A stretch of DNA of 64,000 nucleotides from Rhodovastum sp963714255 (lineage in GTDB: Bacteria; Pseudomonadota; Alphaproteobacteria; Acetobacterales; Acetobacteraceae): NCBI GenBank assembly GCA_963714255.1, contig CAVQNU010000034.1, positions 124,001-188,000 of the forward strand, given 5' to 3'. The position numbers and the translations under genes were made by a program. Position 1 is the first letter of the stretch. Each line of letters starts with the position of its first letter. Positions 51,176 to 59,318 of this stretch are shown here, one piece after another. The notes under the pieces were generated by a model, which saw only the letters and a program-made list of their open reading frames with translations, was not told the DNA's origin and did not search any database.

Positions 51176-52467
51176 CCCACGCGCTCCAGCACGGCGGCGA
51201 AAAACCCGTCGGTATCATGCGTCCGCGGGGTCAGCGACAGGTACGGGCCGGCGCACGGCGGCGGGCCGGGCAGCTCCCAGGCCCGGGCCAGAGGCACCGG
51301 TGCGAACGCGGGATGGGCGGCGAGGAAGGCGTCCACCTGGTTCTCGTTCTCCTCAAGCAACAGCGAGCAGGTAGCGTAAACCAACCGCCCGCCGCTGCGA
51401 ACCAGCCGTGCGGCCTGGGTCAGAATGCCGGCCTGTTTCGGCACCAGCTCGGCGAGGTCCTGCGGGCGCAGGCGCAGCCGCGCGTCGGGGTTGCGCCGCC
51501 AGGTGCCGATGCCGGTGCAGGGCGCGTCCACCAGCACGCGGTCGAAACCGCCGGCGCGGCGCTTGGCCCATTTGTCGCCCGGTTCGACCAGGTGGCGCTC
51601 GACATTGTGCACCCCGGCGCGGCGCAGCCGGCGCACCGCCCCGTCCAGCCGCGGCGCCGATACATCGCAGGCGGCGATGTGGCCGCGGTTTTCCATCGTC
51701 ATGGCCAGGGCCAGGGTTTTCCCCCCTGCCCCGGCGCACCAGTCCGCCACCCGCATATCCGGCTTGGCGCCGACCAGGGCCGCCACCAGCTGGCTGCCCT
51801 CGTCCTGGATTTCCACCAGCCCCGACTGGAACGCCGCCCCGGTGGAGACCGGACGCCGCCCGGCCACTCGCAGGCCCCAGGGCGAGACCGGCGTTGGCAC
51901 CGCTTCGATCCCCTCGCCCGCCAGCGCCACCTGCGCCTGCGCGCGGGTGGCCTTCAGCAGGTTCACGCGCAGGTCGAGCGGCGCTTCGGCATCCATCGCC
52001 GCGAACTCGGCGCCGAGCGCCGCGCCGAACCGGGCGCGCAGATGCGGCAGCAGCCAGTCGGGCACCTCCAGCCGCACCGCGTCGGGCATGTCGGGGTGGT
52101 CGAGCGTGTGGCGCTCCAGCGCCTGCAGGGCGGTGGCCTCGGCTGGGATCAGCTTCTCCGGGGCGAACCTGCCGCCGGAATAAGACTGTGCGACACCGTC
52201 CAGCGTCCAGCCCTCCAGCAGCAGCGAGGCGGCCACCAGCAGCCGGGGAATCGCTGTCGCGCCGGCGCGCTCCAGCCACCAGGCCAGCCGCCGGCGCGCG
52301 CGCAGCACGCGCCAGGTGCGGTCGGACACGGCGCGGCGGTCGCCCGAGCCGATGAAGCGGCGGTTGCGGAAAAAATCATTGGCGACGGCGTCCGCCGGCT
52401 TGCGCGGCGCCGCCTCGACGGCGGCCAGCAACTCGACGGCGGCGGCCAGACGTGCGGCGGGCGTCAC
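51172..52467 (-). CDS. rsmB: 16S rRNA m5C methyltransferase, RsmB/NOL1/NOP2/Sun family
   Basis: Enzyme of 431 aa from a GTG at 52467. An N-terminal NusB-like helical region (FRNRRFIGSGDRRAVSDRTW) is followed by a Rossmann methyltransferase domain. The SAM site is in VADWCAGAGGKTLALAMTME. The two cysteines of the m5C mechanism are in VDAPCTGIGTWRRNPDARLR and GGRLVYATCSLLLEENENQV. The target is probably C967 of 16S rRNA, though related paralogues exist. Twenty bp downstream of guaB and 4 bp overlapped with the GNAT gene, on the same strand. Confidence 0.92.
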   Translation of the reverse strand: MTPAARLAAAVELLAAVEAAPRKPADAVANDFFRNRRFIGSGDRRAVSDRTWRVLRARRRLAWWLERAGATAIPRLLVAASLLLEGWTLDGVAQSYSGGRFAPEKLIPAEATALQALERHTLDHPDMPDAVRLEVPDWLLPHLRARFGAALGAEFAAMDAEAPLDLRVNLLKATRAQAQVALAGEGIEAVPTPVSPWGLRVAGRRPVSTGAAFQSGLVEIQDEGSQLVAALVGAKPDMRVADWCAGAGGKTLALAMTMENRGHIAACDVSAPRLDGAVRRLRRAGVHNVERHLVEPGDKWAKRRAGGFDRVLVDAPCTGIGTWRRNPDARLRLRPQDLAELVPKQAGILTQAARLVRSGGRLVYATCSLLLEENENQVDAFLAAHPAFAPVPLARAWELPGPPPCAGPYLSLTPRTHDTDGFFAAVLERVG

Positions 52468-52486
52468 CGCAACTGCCGAGCCGGCA

Positions 52487-54016
52487 TCAGGTCTCCTGCC
52501 GGACGTTGTAGTTTGGGGCCTCGCGGGTGATCGCCACGTCGTGCACGTGGCTTTCGCGCAGGCCGGCCCCGGTGATGCGGCGGAATTGGGCGTTGCGCTG
52601 CAGGTCTTCGATGTTGGGGCTGCCGGTGTAGCCCATTCCGGCGCGCAGGCCGCCGACCATCTGGTGCAGCACCGCCGACACCGGCCCCTTGTAGGCCACC
52701 CGCCCCTCGATGCCTTCGGGTACCAGTTTCAGCGAATCCGTGACCTCCTGCTGGAAATAGCGGTCGGCCGAGCCGCGCGCCATGGCGCCGATGCTGCCCA
52801 TGCCGCGATAGGATTTGTAGGACCGGCCCTGGAACAGGAACACCTCGCCCGGCGCCTCATCGGTGCCGGCCAGCAGGCTGCCGATCATCACCGCGTCGGC
52901 GCCGGCGCCGATGGCCTTGACGATGTCGCCCGAGGTGCGCACGCCGCCATCGGCAATGGCCGGCACGCCGTGCTCGCGGCAGAGCGCTGCGGTTTCCAGC
53001 ACGGCGCTGAACTGCGGCACGCCGACGCCGGCGACCACGCGGGTGGTGCAGATGCTGCCCGGACCGATGCCGATCTTCACCGCGTCCGCCCCGGCGGCGA
53101 TCAGCGCCGCCGCGCCCTCCGGCGTGGCGACGTTGCCGGCGATCACCTGCACGGCATTGGACAGGGTCTTGATGCGCTCCACCGCCGCCAGCACGCCGGC
53201 CGAATGGCCGTGCGCCGTGTCCACCACCACCACATCGACCCCGGCGGCGACGAGCGCGCGGGCGCGGGCGTGGCCGTCTTCGCCGACGCCGGTGGCGGCG
53301 GCCACCCGCAGGCGGCCGAGTTCGTCTTTGTTGGCCAGCGGATGGGCCTGCGCTTTGTCCATGTCCTTGACGGTGATCAGGCCGACGCAGCGATAGGCGT
53401 CGTCCACCACCAGCAGTTTTTCGATACGGTGGCGGTGCAGCAGGCGCCGCGCCTCCTCCGGCCCGACATCGCTGTTCACCGTGATCAGGTTTTCCCGCGT
53501 CATCAGCTCGTAGACCTTGAGCGCGGGATCGGTGGCGAAGCGAACGTCGCGGTTGGTGAGAATGCCGACCAGCCGGCCGGTGACGCGCTCCACCACCGGG
53601 ATGCCGCTGATGCGGAAGCTTTCCATCAGGCCGCGGGCATCGGCCAGGGTCTGGTCGGGATGGATGGTGACCGGGTTGACCACCATGCCCGACTCGAACT
53701 TCTTGACCTGACGGACCTGGGCGGCCTGCTGCTCGATGTCGAGGTTCTTGTGGATCACCCCGATGCCGCCGTGCTGGGCCATGGCGATGGCCATTGCACT
53801 TTCCGTGACCGTGTCCATGGCCGAGGAGACCAGGGGGATGTTGAGCGGGATGGTGCGGGTGAGCCGGGTGCGGGTGTCGGTGGCGGCGGGCAGCACCTGC
53901 GAATAGGCCGGCACGAGAAGCACATCATCGAAGGCGAGCGCCTCGCGAATCCGCAGCGCGGCCACGTCGGCGGCGGCGCGGGGCGCCGGGGCGGGCGAAT
54001 TGTCTTGGGGTGCCAT
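52487..54016 (-). CDS. guaB: Inosine-5'-monophosphate dehydrogenase
   Basis: Enzyme of 509 aa that oxidises IMP to XMP, the committing step of guanine nucleotide synthesis. FDDVLLVPAYSQVLPAATDT is the start of the TIM barrel. Two CBS domains are inserted (SGIPVVERVTGRLVGILTNR and PEEARRLLHRHRIEKLLVVD). VKIGIGPGSICTTRVVAGVG has the catalytic Cys, and the flap has the RGMGS motif (YKSYRGMGSIGAM). Complete and of normal length. It lies between repeat H upstream and rsmB downstream. Confidence 0.97.
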   Translation of the reverse strand: MAPQDNSPAPAPRAAADVAALRIREALAFDDVLLVPAYSQVLPAATDTRTRLTRTIPLNIPLVSSAMDTVTESAMAIAMAQHGGIGVIHKNLDIEQQAAQVRQVKKFESGMVVNPVTIHPDQTLADARGLMESFRISGIPVVERVTGRLVGILTNRDVRFATDPALKVYELMTRENLITVNSDVGPEEARRLLHRHRIEKLLVVDDAYRCVGLITVKDMDKAQAHPLANKDELGRLRVAAATGVGEDGHARARALVAAGVDVVVVDTAHGHSAGVLAAVERIKTLSNAVQVIAGNVATPEGAAALIAAGADAVKIGIGPGSICTTRVVAGVGVPQFSAVLETAALCREHGVPAIADGGVRTSGDIVKAIGAGADAVMIGSLLAGTDEAPGEVFLFQGRSYKSYRGMGSIGAMARGSADRYFQQEVTDSLKLVPEGIEGRVAYKGPVSAVLHQMVGGLRAGMGYTGSPNIEDLQRNAQFRRITGAGLRESHVHDVAITREAPNYNVRQET

Positions 54017-54143
54017 GGCCGAACCTTTCGCAGCTTTGCCCCCGGTATGGTCGGCGCCGGGAAATGCGACCTTGGCGGCTCCAAATAGGCCCCCGTACCG
54101 GGGGGTGCAAGCACGGCGGCGTTACAGCGGGGGGATTGGGGTT

Positions 54144-54297
54144 AAGGAAGGAAGGCCAGGGCTCTGCCCTGGACCCGCCAAGGGGCAGTGGCCCCTTGGA
54201 ACCCATTACTTTTAGACAGTTGTTTTGAGTAGCGGGGTCCAGGGGGCCACTGCCCCCTGGCGGGTCCAGGGCAGAGCCCCGGCCTTCCTTCCTTAAC
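54144..54297. repeat. Dispersed palindromic repeat, copy H (full)
   Basis: Left half identical in layout to copy F up to GGAACCCATTACTT, then a TTAGACAGTTGTTTTGAG spacer. The right half is GGGGTCCAGGGGGCCACTGC, CCCCTGGCGGGTCCAGGG and GCAGAGCCCCGGCC. It lies between the guaB start and the rlmE stop and overlaps the last codons of rlmE. Confidence 0.88.
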
Positions 54298-54982
54298 CCC
54301 GATACCCGGTCGCCACCACGTAGAGTTCGCTGCTGTCCTTCCGACTCGCCTCCGGCTTGGCGTGCCGCACCGTCGCGAAGCGCAGCTTCAGCGGCGCCAG
54401 CAATTGCCGCTCCGCCCCCCCCTGGAACACCTTGGCCACAAAAGCGCCTCCCGGCGTCAGCACCTGGCAGGCGAAATCCAGCGCCAGCTCGGCCAGCGCC
54501 ATGATGCGCAAGTGATCGGTGGCGGTGTGGCCGGTGGTGTTCGGCGCCATGTCGGACAGCACCAGGTCGGCCGGGCCGCCCAGCAGCGCCTGCAGCCGCA
54601 CCGGCATGTCGGCATCGTGAAAGTCGCCGAGCAGGAAGGTGGCACCCGGCACCGGGTCGACCGGCAACAGGTCCAGCCCCACCACCTGCCCCGCGCCGCG
54701 GCGCACCGCCACCTGGCTCCAGCCCCCCGGAGCGGCCCCCAGGTCGAGCACGCGCGCGCCCTTGCGGATCAGGTGATAACGATCGTCCAGCTCGATCAGC
54801 TTGAAGGCCGCCCGCGAGCGCCAGCCCTGCGCCTTCGCCGCCACCACATAGGGATCGTTCAGCTGCCGCTCCAGCCAGCGCTGCGAGGCAGGGCTGCGGC
54901 CGGAGGCGGTGCGCAGCCGCACGCTCAGGCTACGCTGCGCCCCCCGGCCCGGCGGGGGAGACTTGCCACGAGGTCCGGCCAT
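54293..54982 (-). CDS. rlmE: 23S rRNA (uridine-2'-O-)-methyltransferase RlmE/FtsJ
   Basis: Enzyme of 229 aa that methylates the 2'-O of U2552 in the ribosomal A loop. SRAAFKLIELDDRYHLIRKG holds the first catalytic Lys. VLDLGAAPGGWSQVAVRRGA is the SAM site, DLVLSDMAPNTTGHTATDHL the catalytic Asp region and GGAFVAKVFQGG the second catalytic Lys. SRKDSSELYVVATGYRG ends the protein with the Glu of the K-D-K-E tetrad. A basic N-terminal extension of about 30 residues is normal for alphaproteobacteria. Two bp separate it from the Ppx/GppA gene. Confidence 0.95.
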   Translation of the reverse strand: MAGPRGKSPPPGRGAQRSLSVRLRTASGRSPASQRWLERQLNDPYVVAAKAQGWRSRAAFKLIELDDRYHLIRKGARVLDLGAAPGGWSQVAVRRGAGQVVGLDLLPVDPVPGATFLLGDFHDADMPVRLQALLGGPADLVLSDMAPNTTGHTATDHLRIMALAELALDFACQVLTPGGAFVAKVFQGGAERQLLAPLKLRFATVRHAKPEASRKDSSELYVVATGYRG

Positions 54983-54984
54983 GG

Positions 54985-56046
54985 TCAGGCCCGGGCCAGG
55001 GCGTGTGGCGCCCGTCCGGGCCGCGGCGGCCGGTGATGGGCACGGGCCCGCTCGCCGCGGATCATGCGCAGCAGCATGCCCTCGCGCAGACCGCGGTCAG
55101 CCACGACGATCTCCGGCGCCGGCCACTGCATGTGGATGGCGGAAAAAATGGCGCAGCCCGGCAGCACGAAATCCGCCCGCTCGGGGCCGATGCAGGGGTG
55201 TTCGGCCAGTCCTGCCCGGCCGAGGTCACGCAGGCGCTGCAGCGCCGCCGCGGCATCCGCATGCGACAGCACGGCACCATCGACCGCCGGGCGGCTGTAA
55301 CGCGGCAGGTCGAGGGCGATGCCGGCCAGGGTGGTGACGGTGCCCGAGGTGCCGAGGAAATGCACCCCGCCCTGGCGGATTTCCTGGCCGATGCAGTGCA
55401 CCGATTCGAACGGCCGCAGCCGGTCGGCCACGTCGTCGCGCATGGCGCTGAACCCGGCGGGATCATCGCCATGGCTGCCGAAGCGCTCGGCCAGGGTGAC
55501 CACGCCGACCGGCAGCGACACGTAGCCGATCAGTTCCGGCCGTCCGTGCGGGTTCAGGCGGACCCAGGCCAGCTCGGTGGACCCGCCGCCGATATCGAAC
55601 AGCAGCGCCCGCCGCCCGCCGTGGCGCAGCAAGGGCGAGCAGCTTTCCAGCGCCAGTTCAGCCTCCTCGCGGGTGGTGATGACGTTGATCGGCAGCCCGG
55701 TTTCGGTGCGCACCCGGGCGAGGAACTCCGGGCCATTGACGGCGCGCCGGCAGGCTTCGGTGGCGATGGCGCGGACGGCGGAGACGGGACGGCGCGCCAG
55801 ACGGGCGGCGCAGCCATGCAGGGCCGCCATGGCGCGTTCCATGGCGTCCTGGCTCAATCGGCCGGTATGGTGAAGCCCCTCGCCCAGCCGGACGATGCGG
55901 CTGAAGCTGTCGACCACACGGAATCCATCGCCGGCCGGGGTGCCGACCAGCAGGCGGCAGTTGTTGGTTCCCAGGTCGAGCGCGGCGAAGGCCGGCCCCG
56001 GCACCCGGGCTGATCCGTTCAGTGTCTGTGCGGATATGTCGACCAT
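54985..56046 (-). CDS. ppx: Ppx/GppA-family exopolyphosphatase/pppGpp phosphatase
   Basis: Protein of 353 aa of the ASKHA phosphatase fold. AALDLGTNNCRLLVG is the phosphate 1 loop; RAIATEACRRAVNG and TTREEAELALESC carry the catalytic Glu. LLFDIGGGSTELAWVRL is the phosphate 2 loop, and HFLGTSGTVTTLAGIAL the adenosine-like motif. It hydrolyses polyphosphate and/or pppGpp; this short form lacks the C-terminal HD domain of longer Ppx proteins. I chose the ATG at 56046 (GGAAGG upstream) over a TTG at 56064. The pair ppx-rlmE is a frequent alphaproteobacterial arrangement. Confidence 0.93.
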   Translation of the reverse strand: MVDISAQTLNGSARVPGPAFAALDLGTNNCRLLVGTPAGDGFRVVDSFSRIVRLGEGLHHTGRLSQDAMERAMAALHGCAARLARRPVSAVRAIATEACRRAVNGPEFLARVRTETGLPINVITTREEAELALESCSPLLRHGGRRALLFDIGGGSTELAWVRLNPHGRPELIGYVSLPVGVVTLAERFGSHGDDPAGFSAMRDDVADRLRPFESVHCIGQEIRQGGVHFLGTSGTVTTLAGIALDLPRYSRPAVDGAVLSHADAAAALQRLRDLGRAGLAEHPCIGPERADFVLPGCAIFSAIHMQWPAPEIVVADRGLREGMLLRMIRGERARAHHRPPRPGRAPHALARA

Positions 56047-56162
56047 GGCAGAGGCCTTCCGCAACCGTGAAAAGTCATTGTTCTCGGCCTGGGCCGCCGC
56101 TTCAAGCCCGATTTCATATATGTGGCGGAACGCGGGGCGGGTGCGCGCACGGCGTCAGGCGT

Positions 56163-56191
56163 TTGACAACCCCGGGTGGGGACACTAGATA
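56163..56191 (+). promoter_or_regulatory. Sigma-70 promoter of tRNA-Gln
   Basis: TTGACA at 56163-56168 and TAGATA at 56186-56191 with a 17-bp spacer, ending 15 bp before the tRNA. An unusually complete consensus in this GC-rich DNA. Confidence 0.8.
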
Positions 56192-56206
56192 GCCGGCCGG
56201 TCCTGT

Positions 56207-56280
56207 TGGGGGATCGTTCAATGGTAGGACAAACGACTTTGACTCGTTTTATCTAGGTTCGAATCCTAGTCCCCCAGCCA
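56207..56280 (+). tRNA. tRNA-Gln(UUG)
   Basis: 74 nt including an encoded CCA. The acceptor TGGGGGA pairs with TCCCCCA, the anticodon stem AACGA/TCGTT encloses the loop CTTTGAC (anticodon TTG), and the T arm is CTAGG-TTCGAAT-CCTAG. A tyrosine-integrase remnant begins 85 bp downstream, so the 3' end of this tRNA was probably an attachment site. Confidence 0.93.
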
Positions 56281-56364
56281 ATCGCCCAGATTGGCCTTTT
56301 CCGTCAAAGCCTTAGTCGATATCAATGGGTTGCCGCCGCCGTAGGGCTACAGCGGGGTGACCAG

Positions 56365-57400
56365 ATGGCGCTTGCGATGGCACGGCCGACGAAGCATCCG
56401 AAGAGCGGAACCTACATGATCCGCGTGGCCATCCCGGAGGACATCCGGGAGATCTACAAGCGCCTCTATGGCGTCCGCGCGGAGTTGCGGGAGAACCTCG
56501 GCACGAAGAACAGAAGCAAGCCATGGCTGCTGCGCCGGGCGCCGTGGATTGCCTCATGGCGAAGGTCGCAACCACGAGGCTTGCCCTTGCCGGCGGTCTG
56601 CCTCCGGCGGACCGATCGGGACATCGCGGCGCTGGCCGGGGAGTGCTACCGCGACATCCTGGCAACTTACGGCGACAATTCCGGCCCCTGGGAAACCTGG
56701 GATAACGCGGCGGACAACCTCCATGATCAGATTGAACAGGTCGAGTCCTTGCGGCCGCACCGCACCAGGTTGCTGCCCTCCCTCTCCTGCCTTTCCCAAC
56801 GGCCCATCTGACATGCGAAGACCTCCCAACAGGTTGGGCGCACGACCGCGGACTGGATATGGACGCTCAGCCTATCGCCCCCGCCGCCTACGATAGGAAG
56901 CCGACACTGAGGCGCCTTGGTGACTTCCTTGGGCACCGGGACGCCGCCAGGGTCACGAAGACCGACGCCATGCGATGGAAGGAAGATATGCAAAAGCGCG
57001 GCCCGGCGGTGGCGACGGTCCGCAACGACCTGTCTGAGATGAGCGCCGTATGGACGTGGGTCATCTGCAACGGGAAGCTGGGACTCAACCCTTTTGCAAG
57101 CGTCTCGCCAGCCAAGGAGCAAGCGTCTCGCCAGCCAAGGAGAAGGAAAAGAACCGGTAGCGACGGGGCTTCACTCGGGCCGAGGCGGTCGCCATTCTCA
57201 CGGCGGCGCGTGGTAACAGCGGTTACATGCGCCGGTTGCCGTGGGTCTGTTGGCTAACCGGCACGCGGATCAGCGAAATTTGCCAGTCAACCAAGGATGA
57301 TCTTCTTACTTTCGATGGAGTGTCCGTCCTTCGGATTACCGACGAAGGCGAAACAAACGAGGATGCGGATATCTGCTCAACTCCCCGGCGGAGCAACAGG
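56365..57400 (+). pseudogene. Degraded tyrosine integrase next to tRNA-Gln
   Basis: Pieces of a phage/island integrase occur in order but in different frames. The N-terminal MARPTKHPKSGTYMIRVAIP with EDIREIYKRLYGVRAELREN comes first. After two compensating shifts follows DRDIAALAGECYRDILATYG with NAADNLHDQIEQV. The core-binding domain is LGDFLGHRDAARVTKTDAMR with WKEDMQKRGPAVATVRNDLS. The start of the catalytic domain is RAEAVAILTAARGNSGYMRR with WLTGTRISEICQ, where the first catalytic Arg lies. The His-x-x-Arg and Tyr parts are gone, replaced by IS remnants. Non-functional; marks an old island at the tRNA. Confidence 0.85.
57097..57142 (+). repeat. 23-bp perfect tandem duplication inside the integrase remnant
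   Basis: CAAGCGTCTCGCCAGCCAAG plus GAG occurs twice head to tail (57097-57119, 57120-57142). The 23-bp addition shifts the reading frame of the integrase, consistent with replication slippage. Confidence 0.9.
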
Positions 57401-57597
57401 TGGCGGCGAGCACGGACTGACCTTGGAGAACCATCATGATGGCCTGGCAGGCATCGATGCTGCGGCGGGCCGCGGTGGCGATGATGGAGCGGACGGCGGC
57501 GAAGAAACCAGTGCCCGACACCGAGCGGAAGCCGCCGGTGACCTCGCGGCAGATCGCGGTGGGACGCCGCTCGCGTTCGCCGCCATTGTTGCCGGCG
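57400..57597 (-). mobile_element. IS66-type transposase C-terminal remnant
   Basis: NNGGERERRPTAICREVTGG followed by FRSVSGTGFFAAVRSIIATA, then RRSIDACQAIMMVLQGQSVL, matches the end of IS66 TnpC proteins (the usual form reads N-G-x-E-R...REVTGGFRS). No other part of the element is seen here. It truncates the integrase pseudogene on one side and meets the IS256 fragment on the other. Confidence 0.7.
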
Positions 57598-57663
57598 CCG
57601 ACCTCCGGGGGTCGTGTCCGTCAAGCTGGTGTAATTCGGCGTGCGTGACGAGGCGGTCATGGA

Positions 57664-57870
57664 TCAGGCGGCCGCGGCGGTGATTTGGTTGGGCTCGGCG
57701 TCGATGATGGGCGCGGTGAGTTCGGCCATCGCCTCGACCTGCATGTAGCGGTTCTGCAGCGGCCACGCGTCGTTCTGTTCCAGCGGCACGGCGCCGATCC
57801 GGCGAATAATCGCGCCCCCGTTGCGGAACATGCCGGCCACATCGGCCCGGCGCTTGACCTTCTTGTTCAA
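57664..57870 (-). mobile_element. IS256-type transposase C-terminal remnant
   Basis: NKKVKRRADVAGMFRNGGAI followed by IRRIGAVPLEQNDAWPLQNR and YMQVEAM is the well-conserved C-terminus of IS256-family transposases. The DDE catalytic core is missing. The sequence just after the stop (CAGCTTGACGGACACGAC) looks like the terminal inverted repeat end. Confidence 0.8.
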
Positions 57871-57920
57871 TCGCTCCGTCGCAACTCCACCCTAGCCCCC
57901 CGATCCGGTGACCACCTCAT

Positions 57921-58060
57921 TCATTGCAAAATCCGAAACCACACCGCCTGCGGGGAAACGACCGTGCTGGCATGCACGCCAAAATGGCTCGACAGTTCGG
58001 CCACCGTGCCGTCCTCCCCGGCCGTCGCCAACGCCACCTTCGCATTGAACGCCGCACCTT
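57921..58060 (-). mobile_element. IS3-family OrfA fragment
   Basis: FNAKVALATAGEDGTVAELS followed by SHFGVHAST matches the N-terminal helix-turn-helix of IS3 OrfA (FKAKVALAA...TVAELASRFGVHP). It breaks off before the leucine zipper and directly abuts the IS5 fragment. Confidence 0.75.
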
Positions 58061-58069
58061 GCTCTGCCG

Positions 58070-58294
58070 CGTCCCGTTGTCGCGCCATGCGTAGAAATAC
58101 CGCTGCATCGTGGTGACAGGAGGCAGACACTTCGCCAGCATGCGCGATTGGAAGCCGGACCGGGCGACACAGACGCTGTCGTTGCCGACCTCACGCAAGC
58201 TGGTCGTTTGCGTCCGCCCGCAGCATGCCGGTGGCGGCGTGTGCGGCTTGATCAACGCCGGTTCACGATTGGTAGTTTCGCCTTCATAACGTAA
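58070..58294 (-). mobile_element. IS5-family transposase N-terminal fragment
   Basis: LRYEGETTNREPALIKPHTP, then TTSLREVGNDSVCVARSGFQ and PPVTTMQRYFYAWRDNGT match the DUF4096-type N-terminus of IS5-group transposases. The catalytic part is lost at the junction with the IS3 fragment. From 58295 to 58601 nothing recognisable is seen. Confidence 0.78.
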
Positions 58295-58601
58295 CGCATC
58301 GCGCTGATATTTGGGCCGGGCGATTTCATTCCGGGCCGTGACGGGCTCCCTCAGTGTCTTCGCAAATACGAGAGGATAATACCTGCCGAGATCACGCAAC
58401 TTCTGTCGCGCCGGCCCGTCAGGGCGAAGTCGCAGAGGCCGTCTCGAAACGTATCAGCAACAGCCAGAGACCGTCTGTTTTCAATGGGGTACCGTAGTGC
58501 GCCCGTGGATCGCAGGCGACGCACAGGACGGCAACTCGGAGGGTCATAGGCGCTGCGCCTACGATTTGAGTCGGACTCCAAGCAACCGCGTTCACCGAAT
58601 C

Positions 58602-58688
58602 CGGACGGGGTGGGATTTGAACCCACGGTGGACATGCGCCCACGCCAGTTTTCAAGACTGGTGCCTTAAGCCACTCGGCCACCCGTCC
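58602..58688 (-). tRNA. tRNA-Ser(UGA)
   Basis: 87 nt on the minus strand. The acceptor GGACGGG pairs with CCCGTCC, the D arm is GCCGAGTGGCTTAAGGC, and the anticodon stem CCAGT/ACTGG encloses CTTGAAA (anticodon TGA). There is a long serine-type variable arm, and the T arm is GTGGG-TTCAAAT-CCCAC. CCA is not encoded. Confidence 0.93.
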
Positions 58689-58700
58689 CGGACAGAACGC

Positions 58701-58729
58701 AGTATATCGGAACGCAGAGGGGATCTCAA
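58701..58729 (-). promoter_or_regulatory. Sigma-70 promoter of tRNA-Ser
   Basis: On the minus strand TTGAGA (58729-58724) and TATACT (58706-58701) are separated by 17 bp, and the -10 box ends 12 bp before the tRNA. Confidence 0.75.
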
Positions 58730-58836
58730 TGTGATCAGACAGGTAGCACAGGGCGTTCCGGGGAGGGACCTGGGTGACAAAGTGGCGGAGTGGCGAATTT
58801 GTGGCGGTCCTTTGAATCGATTTGCGGAGAACGGCA

Positions 58837-58943
58837 ATGGAGGGCGCAGCCACGGACGACGGGCGGTTTTCGAGGCGGCTGCCTTTCTCGCCCATTTCAA
58901 TGATCTGCCGGACCCGCGCCAGCGCGGCAAGGTCACCTATCAT
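58837..58943 (+). mobile_element. ISAs1-family transposase N-terminal remnant
   Basis: An ATG at 58837 reads MEGAATDDGRF and, after a one-base shift in a TTTT run, FEAAAFLAHFNDLPDPRQRG followed by KVTY. This is the conserved opening of ISAs1/H-repeat transposases. The element is cut off at about 58943, exactly where the efflux lipoprotein fragment begins on the other strand. Confidence 0.75.
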
Positions 58944-59158
58944 AGGGCCCACTTCAACCCCCCGCGAATAAGTTGGTTCAGCTGTTCATCGCCATCGACG
59001 GTCCACCAGTCGAGCGCTGGCCCGGGCGCGCCGGTTGGGACCTGGGCGGTGGTGTCGTGGATGGTCAGCTGGTTCGGATCCTGCAGCGATGCCTGCGGAC
59101 CGATGCCCGTCCCGTCGGCGCAGGCGGCCAACAGCATCATCACGCCGGCTGCCGCCAC
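58940..59158 (-). pseudogene. N-terminal fragment of an outer-membrane efflux lipoprotein (NodT type)
   Basis: A GTG at 59158 opens MAAAGVMMLLAACADG, a lipoprotein signal with lipobox LAAC. About 50 residues follow that resemble the start of RND-pump outer-membrane factors (PALDWWTVDGDEQLNQLIRG). The frame ends in the ISAs1 remnant after GGLKWAL, so some nine tenths of the protein is missing. It suggests that a tripartite efflux operon once stood here, which would fit the TetR regulator with matching operators at 61.4-62.5 kb. The 160 bp up to 59318 hold nothing else. Confidence 0.65.
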
Positions 59159-59318
59159 AAACTTCTTCGCATATCTATCGCCTCTCCGGCGGCGTCACCG
59201 CAATGCCGGCCCCTCGAACGGGTCGGCGATCGGATCGGGAGGTCTCCCGGCCGGTGGATCACCGGCCGGGGAAACAGCGGCGACGCGTGCTTCTGCCGGC
59301 GCGGCGCCCGCCATCAGG

